A stretch of DNA of 64,000 nt, from NCBI GenBank assembly GCA_023436225.1, contig JAEZKA010000033.1, positions 1 to 64,000 on the forward strand, in the 5' to 3' direction. Both the position numbers and the translations under genes were made by a program. Positions 7,324-15,640 of this stretch are shown here, in pieces. Positions within the stretch are counted from its first letter, which is position 1. Each line of letters starts with the position of its first letter. The notes under the pieces were generated by a model. That model saw nothing but the letters and a program-made list of their open reading frames with translations, was not told the origin of the DNA and did no database searches. Source of the stretch: Bacillota bacterium (GTDB lineage: Bacteria; Bacillota; Clostridia; Lachnospirales; Lachnospiraceae).

Positions 7324-8448
7324 ATGAATGATCAAACAACACACGATGTGTTAGAGGACAAGTTTCGAGAACTAATCGCTTTTGCCAACCGTCAAAAAGG
7401 CATTATAGAGGCGGAAAAGGTAAATACCCTTATAAGCGAATTGAATTTAGATAATAATCAGATTGACAAGATTTATGAAAGACTTGAGGCATATAATATC
7501 GTAGTACTTAGTAATACGGAAGAGGAAGAACCTACTGACGAAATCTTACTTGAGCTCGACGATGATTCCGAGGACGTACAGTCCGAGGTAGAAGCCCTTA
7601 CAAGTTCCTCCTATTCCATGTCTGACGACCCGGTTCATCTGTATTTAAAGGAAATCGGTAATTATCCACTTCTTTCCATGGCTGATGAGGTTGAATTGGC
7701 TAGAAAAATCGCGGATGGCGATGATTATGCCAAGCAGCTTTTAGCAGAATCCAACTTAAGATTAGTCGTCAGTATCGCGAAACGTTATGTGGGAAGAGGC
7801 CTATCCTTTCTTGATTTAATACAAGAGGGAAATCTTGGATTGATTAAGGCTGTTGAAAAGTTTGATTATACGAAGGGTTACAAATTCAGTACCTATGCAA
7901 CCTGGTGGATTCGTCAGGCAATCACGAGATCTATCGCTGACCAATCCAGAACCATACGAATTCCAGTACATATGTCGGAGGTTATCAACAAAACCTATCG
8001 TGTATCTCGTAACCTGCTTCAAGATTTAGGAAGAGAACCTACCGAGCAGGAGCTGGCTGATGCAATGAGCCTACCGATTGATAAGGTGAGAGAGATTCTT
8101 AAGGTTTCTGCAGATCCAATCTCACTTGATACTCCCATCGGTGAAGAAGATGACAGTCACTTAGGTGATTTTATCAGTGACGAATCTATGATGGGACCGG
8201 AGGATGCTGCATCCTATTCCATACTAAAGGATCAAATCTCCAAATTATTGGATACACTAACCGACAGAGAGCAACGTGTATTAGTCCTGCGCTTTGGATT
8301 AAAGGACGGAAGAAGCCGTACACTCGAAGAAGTAGGCAAGGAGTTCAATGTTACCCGAGAGCGTATTCGCCAAATTGAAGCGAAGGCTCTTCGTAAGCTA
8401 AGACATCCCAGCCGTGCTAAGATGCTGAAGGGTTATGATATCATCTAA
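7324..8448 (+). CDS. sigA: Primary RNA polymerase sigma factor (sigma-70/SigA)
   Basis: A 374-residue housekeeping-type sigma factor. It has an N-terminal region 1.1-like helical segment (about 10-60), an acidic linker, region 1.2 (DPVHLYLKEIGNYPLL), region 2 (RLVVSIAKRYVGRGLSFLDLIQEGN and YKFSTYATWWIRQAI, core binding and -10 melting), region 3, and region 4.2 (EEVGKEFNVTRERIRQIEAKALRKLR, -35 binding). The ATG at 7324 has TGGAGGAAC upstream; an in-frame upstream ATG at 7219 would add an unrelated hydrophobic tail and lies over the promoter. Unlike the usual dnaG-rpoD order, no primase gene precedes it. A PlsC-like gene follows 23 bp downstream. Confidence 0.96.
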   Translation: MNDQTTHDVLEDKFRELIAFANRQKGIIEAEKVNTLISELNLDNNQIDKIYERLEAYNIVVLSNTEEEEPTDEILLELDDDSEDVQSEVEALTSSSYSMSDDPVHLYLKEIGNYPLLSMADEVELARKIADGDDYAKQLLAESNLRLVVSIAKRYVGRGLSFLDLIQEGNLGLIKAVEKFDYTKGYKFSTYATWWIRQAITRSIADQSRTIRIPVHMSEVINKTYRVSRNLLQDLGREPTEQELADAMSLPIDKVREILKVSADPISLDTPIGEEDDSHLGDFISDESMMGPEDAASYSILKDQISKLLDTLTDREQRVLVLRFGLKDGRSRTLEEVGKEFNVTRERIRQIEAKALRKLRHPSRAKMLKGYDII

Positions 8449-8471
8449 ACCTTTACGGAAGGAGTGTTTTC

Positions 8472-9191
8472 ATGATTCGCATCGCATTAATGGTCCTTCG
8501 TAGCCTTCTCAATTTACCCTACTGGCTATTTCATATTAACCAGCTCTGCGATATCGAGAAATACGATGCAGCTACCCGTTATGCCTTCCTTCACAAGCTG
8601 GTTCCAATCGTAAATCGACGGGGAAGAGTTATAATTGATTGTCATGGGCTTGAAAATCTTCCAAAGGAGAACGGTTATATTATGTTCCCGAATCACCAGG
8701 GACTCTTTGATGCCCTTGCCTTTCTGGAGACCCACGAACGACCCTTTGTAACCGTAATGAAGAAGGAAATAAAGAATACCATCCTACTGAAACAGATTAT
8801 TCAGCTCTTACAGGCTGAAGTAATTGACCGAGAAGATATCCGTCAATCAATGCAGGTAATTATGAACATGTCAAGGCGTGTGAAGACCGGAGAAAACTTT
8901 CTCATCTTTGCAGAAGGAACCAGATCCCGTAACGGTAATAATTTACTGGAATTTAAGGGGGGTAGCTTTAAAAGTGCAACCAATGCCAAGTGTCCTATTG
9001 TTCCCGTAGCCTTAATTGATTCCTTTAAGCCCTTTGATACCAAATCACTACGCAAACAGAAGGTGCAAATTCACTACTTGAAGCCCCTTTATTACGAGGA
9101 TTATAAAGACATGAAATCCACCGAGATAGCTGAGCTGGTATCTTCTACTATTCAGAACAAGATTATCGAAGTAATCCAACAAAATAAATAG
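8472..9191 (+). CDS. 1-acyl-sn-glycerol-3-phosphate acyltransferase family (PlsC-like)
   Basis: A 239-residue membrane-associated acyltransferase, probably transferring an acyl chain to lysophosphatidic acid in phospholipid synthesis. The catalytic HX4D box is NHQGLFD (residues about 76-82), and the glycerolipid-binding box is FAEGTRSRNG (about 152-161). There is an N-terminal hydrophobic segment. The ribosome site GGAAGGAG precedes the ATG. It lies 23 bp after the sigma-factor gene and is probably cotranscribed, ending at a terminator. Specificity for acyl donor or acceptor cannot be read. Confidence 0.88.
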   Translation: MIRIALMVLRSLLNLPYWLFHINQLCDIEKYDAATRYAFLHKLVPIVNRRGRVIIDCHGLENLPKENGYIMFPNHQGLFDALAFLETHERPFVTVMKKEIKNTILLKQIIQLLQAEVIDREDIRQSMQVIMNMSRRVKTGENFLIFAEGTRSRNGNNLLEFKGGSFKSATNAKCPIVPVALIDSFKPFDTKSLRKQKVQIHYLKPLYYEDYKDMKSTEIAELVSSTIQNKIIEVIQQNK

Positions 9192-9206
9192 TATTCTGGT
9201 TATAAT

Positions 9207-9248
9207 TTACTCCAAGAACATTATATCGATGGATCTTGGAGTAATTTT
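9207..9248 (+). terminator. Terminator after plsC-like gene
   Basis: Arms TTACTCCAAGA (9207-9217) and TCTTGGAGTAA (9234-9244), then TTTTAT. Ends the sigma-factor operon. Confidence 0.8.
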
Positions 9249-9353
9249 ATACTTTTACTGCTATTTCTCCATGTGCATTCCTATCTTATTATGTATCTTT
9301 ATTACTTATTATGTATATTACTGTAATACATTCCCATTTCCAGCTCAAAACAG

Positions 9354-9382
9354 TTGCTTTTGCCTTCATTCTCCTGTATAAT
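9354..9382 (+). promoter_or_regulatory. Promoter of the cell-wall hydrolase gene
   Basis: TTGCTT (9354-9359), 17-bp spacer, TATAAT (9377-9382), about 70 bp before the start codon. Looks like a vegetative rather than a sporulation promoter. Confidence 0.7.
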
Positions 9383-9455
9383 AGTTAGAAAATATGCAAA
9401 TTGAAAATCACCCAAATCATTTTCGTTTGCGATAAACTATGTAGAGGGAAAAGGA

Positions 9456-10766
9456 ATGAATAAAAATAAAAGAGCCTTAATGTCTATGATAGTTTTTTTG
9501 TCTGTCTTTTGTTTATCCGCAATCTTTTATATTCCAAATATTACTACAAAAGAAAATATCCAGACCGGGATGGAAGTTCAAACGATAACCGAACCGGAAG
9601 CTACGGGATTAACTTCAACAAATGATAATGAAATCGAATCTTTCACATATAAGACCAGCTCCATCGTAACCACTTGGGAGAATCCCTATATGGCTACGGA
9701 AGGTAGTGCGGAGACAACTGATATTCAGAAAAGCACGGTTTCTAATACTGATACGTCAGAAGCCATGATCTCTACGAAAGATGCTGGTGAAGCGGCTATA
9801 GCCGAAGAACCACAGACTAATCGAACAGAAGAAACGATACAGGAAGCAGCGCTCTATGCAAATATCGGTATTTCAATTGCTAAGGAATATGTAAATATAA
9901 GAGAAAAAGCCTCCACCGATAGCGAAGTACTTGGTAAGCTTTATAAGAATAGTGCCGTAGAGATTCTGGAAACCTCCGGTGACTGGTATCGTGTTGAATC
10001 AGGAAGTGTTAAGGGTTATGTAAAAGATGAGTTTATCAGAACCGGTATCCCCGATGAGGAATTAGTAGAAAAGTACGGTGAGCCCAGCATCATCGTAACT
10101 GTAGATGGTCTCAACGTCCGCGAAAAGGCAGATACCGATGCGGATAGGGTGACTGTTATTTATAAGAATGAGATTTATCCTGTCCTAGATAGCGACGATG
10201 ATTGGATTAAGATTAATATACCAGAGGATAAGACTGCGGGATATGTAAAGAGTGAGTACGCAGAGCTAATGATTGATTTCAAGGATGCCGTATCCAAGGA
10301 AGAAGAGGAGGAACTCCTTAAGCTCCAAGCAGAAGAACGCGCCAAGAAAGAGACGGAGATCAAAAAACAGGATGGTGTAAATTATTCTAAGGAAGATCTT
10401 AAGCTATTGGCCTGTCTGGTTCACTCAGAAGCCGGAACCCAAAGCTATGAAGGAAAATTAGCTGTTGCCAATATAGTACTCAACCGTGTAAAATCCTCTA
10501 AATATGGCGGTACCATCAAGTCAGTGATCTATCAACCCGGGCAGTTTTCCGTAGCGAGGAGTGGTTCTCTAGCAAAACAACTCGCAAATTATGATAATTA
10601 CAGTTCAAATTCTCAACAGCTTTCCATCAAAGCGGCAAAAGCGGCCTTGGAGGGATCCAATAATATCGGTTCCAGACTATATTTTCACTCCTATAAAGCC
10701 GCAGTAAGAAAAGGTTATGACAAGAAGGGAACCAGTGTTAAACTGGGTGATCATCTTTTCTGGTAG
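9456..10766 (+). CDS. SH3b-domain cell wall hydrolase (SleB catalytic family)
   Basis: A 436-residue exported protein. Residues about 7-27 form a signal peptide or N-terminal membrane anchor, followed by a Thr/Ser/Glu-rich linker to about 130. Two bacterial SH3 domains follow (about 137-195, YVNIREKASTDSEVLGKL; about 205-265, LNVREKADTDADRV), then a charged helical stretch, then a Hydrolase_2/SleB-type domain (about 308-436). The catalytic glutamate is in LVHSEAGTQ and is followed by AVANIVLNRV. SleB-type enzymes are lytic transglycosylases best known from spore cortex lysis. The SH3b domains and vegetative promoter here suggest peptidoglycan turnover in growing cells as an alternative. Ribosome site AAAGGA precedes the ATG. 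Confidence 0.88.
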   Translation: MNKNKRALMSMIVFLSVFCLSAIFYIPNITTKENIQTGMEVQTITEPEATGLTSTNDNEIESFTYKTSSIVTTWENPYMATEGSAETTDIQKSTVSNTDTSEAMISTKDAGEAAIAEEPQTNRTEETIQEAALYANIGISIAKEYVNIREKASTDSEVLGKLYKNSAVEILETSGDWYRVESGSVKGYVKDEFIRTGIPDEELVEKYGEPSIIVTVDGLNVREKADTDADRVTVIYKNEIYPVLDSDDDWIKINIPEDKTAGYVKSEYAELMIDFKDAVSKEEEEELLKLQAEERAKKETEIKKQDGVNYSKEDLKLLACLVHSEAGTQSYEGKLAVANIVLNRVKSSKYGGTIKSVIYQPGQFSVARSGSLAKQLANYDNYSSNSQQLSIKAAKAALEGSNNIGSRLYFHSYKAAVRKGYDKKGTSVKLGDHLFW

Positions 10767-10793
10767 GCAGTAAATCTCATAATTTTCATTTAG

Positions 10794-10876
10794 GGCTTTC
10801 GTGTTTAAGTTATTCATAAGTACAAGGAAGGATCGCACCCTTCCTTGTACTTATTTATATTCTGCGTGCGAAAGCC
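10794..10876. terminator. Nested terminator hairpin
   Basis: A strong inner stem of 16 bp (10816-10831 with 10839-10854, core GTACAAGGAAGG / CCTTCCTTGTAC) is followed by TTATTTATATT. It sits inside an outer 8-bp pair, GGCTTTCG (10794-10801) with CGAAAGCC (10869-10876). It lies between the converging hydrolase and phosphofructokinase genes. Confidence 0.8.
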
Positions 10877-10897
10877 TTCCAAAGTTTATATATAACA

Positions 10898-10916
10898 ATC
10901 ATTTACTGCTGGGACG
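10898..10916 (-). repeat. 19-bp direct repeat, copy 1
   Basis: ATCATTTACTGCTGGGACG on the plus strand, identical to the copy at 10991-11009, 93 bp away. Both lie in the 3' untranslated region of the phosphofructokinase gene. Function unknown. Confidence 0.8.
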
Positions 10917-10990
10917 TATAATTTCTTGCACAGCGTGAAATTTGTTATACTATTGCGTGATAGCACAAAAAATATATATGTCTATATAAT

Positions 10991-11009
10991 ATCATTTACT
11001 GCTGGGACG
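10991..11009 (-). repeat. 19-bp direct repeat, copy 2
   Basis: Exact second copy of the repeat at 10898-10916, beginning three bases after the phosphofructokinase stop codon in the direction of transcription. The spacer between copies has TTGCACAGCGTGA and TTGCGTGATAGCACAA, which are partly self-similar. Confidence 0.8.
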
Positions 11010-11012
11010 CTT

Positions 11013-12233
11013 TTAATATAGCTTGATCTGAAGGGGAATACCATTTGCGTATTTCACATTCGTCTCGCCCTGAATCAACGGCTTCATATAAGCAACCAAT
11101 TCTTCGGTTACGTCATGCCCATCGGGAGTAATCCAATTCATCGGCACGGTCTTCTCATGGTTAGCAACTTCATTTACGGGAACGGAGATGAATTCTACTC
11201 GGTAAGGCTCATCACTTAATCTCTTAATTGCTGCCATTCGTCCGGTCTCTCCATCCAGTGCACAGCTTAATGCCTTCTGTCCAAGCATCAAGGACTCAAT
11301 AATATCTGTCTCACTGGCAATATGGGCTGCTGATCTTTGCATCAGGTTCAATTCAATGGAACGTACCTTACAGCCGATCTCATTCCGTACTAATTGTTCT
11401 AACGCACGTGCTGCTCCTGCAATATACTTATGACCGAAATTATCTACCGCTCCGCTGGACATCTGGTCCGATACATAAGCGCCGCTGCTATCCTTACAGC
11501 CTTCACTGACTGCTACTAGGATACCGGATTTCTGTGCTAATTTCTCCTTCACATCACTGATAAATCTGGCATTATCAAAGTCCTTTTCACAGAGGTAAAT
11601 CAGATCCGCACCCGCATTACCATTCACTCTGGCAAGTGCTGCAGAAGCCGTCAGCCAGCCTGCATTTCTTCCCATAATCTCAACGATTGTTACCGCCGGA
11701 ATATCATATGCTCCGATATCGCATGCCAGCTCGGAGATTGTAGTCGCAATATATTTGGCAGCTGAACCAAAGCCAGGGCTGTGATCCGTCAGATTGAGAT
11801 CATTGTCAACCGTCTTCGGAGCACCCATAATAATAAAGTCATGGTTATTCAGCTTACAGTATTCTGAAAGCTTATCTACTGTATCCATGGAGTCATTTCC
11901 ACCGATATAGATAAAATATTTAATATCATACTTATAGAAGGTCTCTATTATTTTCTTGTAAGGTTCATCATCCTTGCGCCAATCCTTCATCTTGTAACGG
12001 CAGGTTCCAAGTGCAGAAGATGGTGTATAAGTAAGTGTATCCATTGCTTTTGTATCTCTTACGATCTCGTTCAAATCAATCAACTGATCCTTGATCGCGC
12101 CTTCGATACCATTTTTTGCACCATATACCTTGTCAACTTTACCGCTTGCGCGCACACCCTGCAATACACCGGCCAATGTTGCATTAATAGCAGCGGTAGG
12201 TCCTCCTGATTGCGCCACTAACAAATTCTTCAT
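11013..12233 (-). CDS. pfp: Diphosphate-dependent 6-phosphofructokinase
   Basis: A 406-residue group of the PfkA superfamily that phosphorylates fructose 6-phosphate (reversibly when PPi is the donor) in glycolysis. The nucleotide/PPi loop starts AQSGGPTAAINAT. Two donor-determining sites are diagnostic. The residue that is Gly in ATP-PFKs (GGDGS) is Asp here (GGNDS), and the other is Lys in PKTVDND instead of Gly. Both favour PPi over ATP. The substrate loop IMGRNAGWLTA is intact. AAGGAGGAAAC precedes the ATG. The gene is monocistronic, with its own promoter at 12289-12318. Confidence 0.92.
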   Translation of the reverse strand: MKNLLVAQSGGPTAAINATLAGVLQGVRASGKVDKVYGAKNGIEGAIKDQLIDLNEIVRDTKAMDTLTYTPSSALGTCRYKMKDWRKDDEPYKKIIETFYKYDIKYFIYIGGNDSMDTVDKLSEYCKLNNHDFIIMGAPKTVDNDLNLTDHSPGFGSAAKYIATTISELACDIGAYDIPAVTIVEIMGRNAGWLTASAALARVNGNAGADLIYLCEKDFDNARFISDVKEKLAQKSGILVAVSEGCKDSSGAYVSDQMSSGAVDNFGHKYIAGAARALEQLVRNEIGCKVRSIELNLMQRSAAHIASETDIIESLMLGQKALSCALDGETGRMAAIKRLSDEPYRVEFISVPVNEVANHEKTVPMNWITPDGHDVTEELVAYMKPLIQGETNVKYANGIPLQIKLY

Positions 12234-12288
12234 ATTGTTTCCTCCTTATAAGGGTTGATATATTCCATACATAAGTACTCATTTACAC

Positions 12289-12318
12289 ATTTTAACATGT
12301 ATTTACATAGTTAGTCAA
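12289..12318 (-). promoter_or_regulatory. Promoter of pfp
   Basis: Minus strand: TTGACT (12313-12318), 18-bp spacer, TAAAAT (12289-12294). About 55 bp before the start codon. Confidence 0.65.
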
Positions 12319-12348
12319 GCCACTGAACTAATTCAAGTGAGCTCCTTT

Positions 12349-12693
12349 CTAGAAGTTAATCCCATTCCATCCCCAATGTTCGATCTCGGAATATGCCACA
12401 AATATCTGGTCCGGTGCAACCTGCAATTCCTCATTCAAAATACGAGTTATCTGGGCTGTTACGAGCTGATATATTTCGTCTGTTGTAGTTCCAAAAATTT
12501 TAACCTCTACAAAGGCAATGGGCATGTCCGTATTTCCCTTAAAATACAGAGAGACCTTATCATCAATTGCAACCATCAACCACCCTTCGCTCTTGCCGGG
12601 TATCAACTCGATTGCCTTGCCTAATCTCTGTTTCACTATTTCTTTGTGTTCCTTAGTAACCTCAATATTTGTTTTTACGTTTATAAACGGCAC
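12349..12693 (-). CDS. MIF-like tautomerase family protein
   Basis: A 114-residue protein of the macrophage-migration-inhibitory-factor / 4-oxalocrotonate tautomerase superfamily. After removal of the initiator Met the N-terminal residue is Pro (PFINVKTN), the catalytic base of the family. The C-terminal HWGWNGINF matches the MIF-type GWN(G/N)xxF ending. These trimers tautomerise phenylpyruvate or similar keto-enols; the physiological substrate in bacteria is mostly unknown. The start codon is GTG at 12691-12693 with GGAAAGGAGT upstream. Confidence 0.85.
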   Translation of the reverse strand: MPFINVKTNIEVTKEHKEIVKQRLGKAIELIPGKSEGWLMVAIDDKVSLYFKGNTDMPIAFVEVKIFGTTTDEIYQLVTAQITRILNEELQVAPDQIFVAYSEIEHWGWNGINF

Positions 12694-12785
12694 GGTGTTA
12701 CTCCTTTCCTTTCTACACTAAGATAATTCTCTTCATATTCTTCCCATTTGTCAAGAGATTTCACTCATTGTCTCAATGAAACAGA

Positions 12786-12866
12786 AAAAGCCCGGAACTT
12801 AAATTAATCTCAGGCAACGGAATATATTTCCCTTTACCTGAGATTATTCATAAGCTCGGGACTTTA
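12786..12866 (-). terminator. Terminator of folT
   Basis: Minus strand: an inner 9-bp stem AATCTCAGG / CCTGAGATT (12838-12846 with 12806-12814), extended by an outer AAGTCCCGAGCTTA / TAAGTTCCGGGCTT pair and a TTTTTC tail. Immediately follows the folT stop. Confidence 0.75.
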
Positions 12867-13445
12867 TTATTTACTCATTATATTCGCATACTTCTCCGGA
12901 AAAAGCTTACCAATGACTCCACTTGCTTCCACACCCTTGATTACCATATATAACATAATCGTCTCAATTGGAAGCATGACGAAGGCTTTTAGGGCTCTTA
13001 GTGGAAGAATTGCCATGAAATTATAACCGTAAAGCATGGTCAGCCAGTAAGTGTTCAGCAGTAAATTAACTACCACTAGATGTACCAGATTGGCAGCTAA
13101 GATTCTCTTCAGACTCAATGGTCTCTTATAGAGAATTAGTCCATAGAGAAAGCCCGAAAGAATCGCACTTATGGTAAATCCAAAGAAGAAAGGTCCTGTC
13201 GGTCTTACTATGAAGGTCAGGATGTCCAGTGCTGCTCCGTACACAACACCTACCACTGGTCCGAATAGGTAATATACGAATTCGTTAGGAAGAAAGTTAA
13301 AGCCAACCTTCAGAAAATCGCCTACCATGAACACTAGACTACCTAACACGATCGATACTGCTCCTAGCATCGATATGAGGGTAATACATCTTATGCTTTT
13401 TAATTCTTGATAAGATGATTTAAAAAATGCTGTAAATTTGGTCAT
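12867..13445 (-). CDS. folT: Folate-type ECF transporter S component
   Basis: A 192-residue, six-helix membrane protein of the energy-coupling-factor substrate-binding family. The YQELKSIRCITLISMLGA start and the middle GPVVGVVYGAALDILTFIVRPTGPFFFGFTISAILSGFLYG are typical of FolT in Firmicutes. It would bind folates and work with the shared EcfA/A'/T module encoded elsewhere. The ATG at 13445 has AGGAGGTAA upstream. The upstream THF riboswitch fixes folate as the likely ligand. Confidence 0.92.
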   Translation of the reverse strand: MTKFTAFFKSSYQELKSIRCITLISMLGAVSIVLGSLVFMVGDFLKVGFNFLPNEFVYYLFGPVVGVVYGAALDILTFIVRPTGPFFFGFTISAILSGFLYGLILYKRPLSLKRILAANLVHLVVVNLLLNTYWLTMLYGYNFMAILPLRALKAFVMLPIETIMLYMVIKGVEASGVIGKLFPEKYANIMSK

Positions 13446-13485
13446 AAAAAAATTACCTCCTTTGCAGACCTTTTACTACAAGAAG

Positions 13486-13524
13486 AGATAAAATCAAACA
13501 AGATGAATTGAAAAATCAATTCAT
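13486..13524 (-). terminator. Terminator in the THF riboswitch expression platform
   Basis: Stem ATGAATTG / CAATTCAT (13503-13510, 13517-13524) followed on the minus strand by CTTGTTTGATTTT. A further 8-bp stem (AGAGCATA 13536-13543 with TATGCTCT 13568-13575) lies between it and the aptamer and may be the competing structure. Confidence 0.5.
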
Positions 13525-13597
13525 TTGTCAGGAATAGAGCATAGGATAATATGGATCTGATTATCAATATGCTCTTCCATATTTGATTACCTTACTG

Positions 13598-13696
13598 TAG
13601 CAGCGGGATGCGAACCATGTACCGCAAGATATCCTTTTCGTCCGGATGACAACTCCCTGTTCACCCAGCACTTAACGCACATGTTTCTACTCTGCT
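13598..13696 (-). promoter_or_regulatory. THF (tetrahydrofolate) riboswitch
   Basis: Minus strand. The conserved aptamer elements are recognisable in order: AGAGTAGA, GCGTTAAGTG, GTGAACAGGGA, GTCATCCGGACGAAA, GCGGTACATGGTTCGCATCCCGCT. This matches the THF riboswitch class found ahead of folate transporters and biosynthesis genes in Firmicutes. Binding of reduced folate should lower folT expression. An extended -10 (TGATATACT, about 13717-13725) lies just upstream. Confidence 0.9.
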
Positions 13697-13824
13697 TCTA
13701 TTATTTTTGTATCCTAAGTATATCACAGTATCCTCAATTTGCAAGAATATAATTTATGAAGCACTGTAAATATTTGCATTTCACACAACCATTTACCTGC
13801 TTTGTTTTCACTCTATCTTTCCCT

Positions 13825-14598
13825 CTAATTACCACATTCGATACTGATTTCATTGAATTTATCAAGAATAGCATTTATCTCAACCGACTGCTTTTCTTCA
13901 CCAGCCTTATCAATAACCATCTCACCCTGGTGCATCATGATCAGCCTGCTGCCATACTCCACAGCATAGCGAAGATTATGGGTAACCATAATTGTAGTAA
14001 GCTTCTTCTCCTTCACCACCTGATCGGTTAATTGCATAATAAGCTCAGCTGTCTTCGGGTCCAAGGCTGCTGTATGCTCATCGAGAATTAAGAATTCAAT
14101 CGGTGTCATCGTTACCATTAATAACGCCATCGCCTGTCTCTGACCCCCAGACAGGGACCCAACCGGTACATGAAGCTTATCCTCCAGACCGAGATTTAAG
14201 GAACGCAGTCCTTCCCGGTAGAATTCCACTCTCTTCTTATTAGTACCTCTCGTAAGATTAAAGCTTTTGCCTTTATTATCTGCCAAAGACATATTCTCCA
14301 GTATTGTCATGGAAGGGCAGGTACCCATAGCAGGATTCTGATATACTCTGCCAACTCTTCTCAGCCTCTTGAATTCCGGCATACTAGTGATATCCTCTCC
14401 GCCTATTCGAATTGCTCCGCTGTCAACCGGAATACTGCCACAGATAATATTAAGCATAGAAGTCTTACCGGAGCCATTACTTCCTACAACAGACACGAAT
14501 TCTCCATCCGCTACGGTCAGATTAAAATCCTTGAACAGGCACATCTCATTGACTGTTCCGGGATTATAATACTTATTGATATTTATCAACTCAATCAT
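13825..14598 (-). CDS. trpZ: ABC transporter ATPase, probable tryptophan importer
   Basis: A 257-residue nucleotide-binding subunit. Walker A is GSNGSGKTS (about 39-47), the signature is LSGGQRQA, Walker B is LILDEHTAALDP, and the switch His is in VTHNLR. It overlaps the permease gene by 8 bp and is the last of three genes after a Trp T-box. Its relatives accompany PF04392 binding proteins; the T-box makes tryptophan (or a precursor) the probable substrate. I see no clear terminator after it. Confidence 0.88.
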   Translation of the reverse strand: MIELININKYYNPGTVNEMCLFKDFNLTVADGEFVSVVGSNGSGKTSMLNIICGSIPVDSGAIRIGGEDITSMPEFKRLRRVGRVYQNPAMGTCPSMTILENMSLADNKGKSFNLTRGTNKKRVEFYREGLRSLNLGLEDKLHVPVGSLSGGQRQAMALLMVTMTPIEFLILDEHTAALDPKTAELIMQLTDQVVKEKKLTTIMVTHNLRYAVEYGSRLIMMHQGEMVIDKAGEEKQSVEINAILDKFNEISIECGN

Positions 14599-15487
14599 TG
14601 GTTTTCACCCTCCTTTTTCGCTCATTGCTTATCACCAGAATAATAAGGAATAATACTGCGGTAATAAGCTTCAAGTCAGAGGCAGCCATACCGGCCCATA
14701 TTGCTATCGCTACACATAGCTTATAGATGATCGATCCGGCGATTACTGCCGTCGTAGCTTTTATTATGGAGACCTGCTTAAACACATTGGTTCCGATGAT
14801 AACGCTGGCCAATCCGATAACAATGGTACCTGTACCGGAGGAAATCTCGAAAAAGCCACTCTTCTGCGTATAGATGCTGCCGGCCAGTGCAACAAAGGCA
14901 TTGGCAATGGCAAGACCGACAATCTTAACAAGACCTTTATCCTTCGCTAAGGAGGTTACCAGAGTATCATTATCGCCTACCGCTCTTAACAGGTATCCCG
15001 ACCTTGTCTTCAGATACAGATCCAATATTAGCTTCATGATAACTACAATAATAAATAGGATTATTAAGGTTATATAATCAGTCATTATAACAGGTACATT
15101 CCCATCCAGAAACGCATTGTCAAAAATAGTTTCCTTGGTAAAGATTGCGACATTGGCTTTGCCTGCAATTCTTAAATTTAAGGAATATAATGCTGTCATC
15201 ATGATAATTCCTGAGAGAAGATCCCGCACCTTTAGCTTCACATGAATGAGACCAGTTAAAACACCGGCGACCGCACCTAATAGGAAAGCAATAAACAGGG
15301 TAACGATCGGTGGAACTCCTGCGATGATAAGGATTGCGGTAATTGCACCTCCCAGCGGAAAGGTACCGTCTACGGACAGATCCGGAAAATCCAGTATCTT
15401 ATAGGTGATATAGACACCCAACGCCATGATCGCATATAGAAGACCTTCCTCCAATACACCGATAATAAATGATATAATAAACCCCAT
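14591..15487 (-). CDS. trpY: ABC transporter permease, probable tryptophan importer
   Basis: A 298-residue permease with about nine hydrophobic segments, of the branched-chain-amino-acid/LivH-like fold. The stretch YKILDFPDLSVDGTFPLGGA near residue 30-50 is characteristic of permeases paired with PF04392 lipoproteins. I chose the ATG at 15485-15487, with GGGAGG seven bases upstream; the longer frame begins at a TTG within that ribosome site. It is the middle gene of the T-box-controlled operon. Confidence 0.87.
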   Translation of the reverse strand: MGFIISFIIGVLEEGLLYAIMALGVYITYKILDFPDLSVDGTFPLGGAITAILIIAGVPPIVTLFIAFLLGAVAGVLTGLIHVKLKVRDLLSGIIMMTALYSLNLRIAGKANVAIFTKETIFDNAFLDGNVPVIMTDYITLIILFIIVVIMKLILDLYLKTRSGYLLRAVGDNDTLVTSLAKDKGLVKIVGLAIANAFVALAGSIYTQKSGFFEISSGTGTIVIGLASVIIGTNVFKQVSIIKATTAVIAGSIIYKLCVAIAIWAGMAASDLKLITAVLFLIILVISNERKRRVKTND

Positions 15488-15512
15488 TACCTTACCTCCC
15501 AAAACAGAATTT

Positions 15513-15575
15513 GTTGGCTCTTAAATCTTCATTCAATATTAACAAGAATATGAGTAAATGGATATAGGAGCCAAC
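15513..15575 (-). other. Intercistronic stem between trpX and trpY
   Basis: Perfect 8-bp arms GTTGGCTC (15513-15520) and GAGCCAAC (15568-15575) in the 150-bp gap. No T-tract follows, so it is more likely a stabiliser of the upstream message than a terminator. This would fit higher demand for the binding protein than for the membrane subunits. Confidence 0.5.
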
Positions 15576-15640
15576 CCTGTAATCATACGTATTAACACTA
15601 CTGAACTGTGTCAACTTTTAATAGCTCTAAAACAGTTAAT

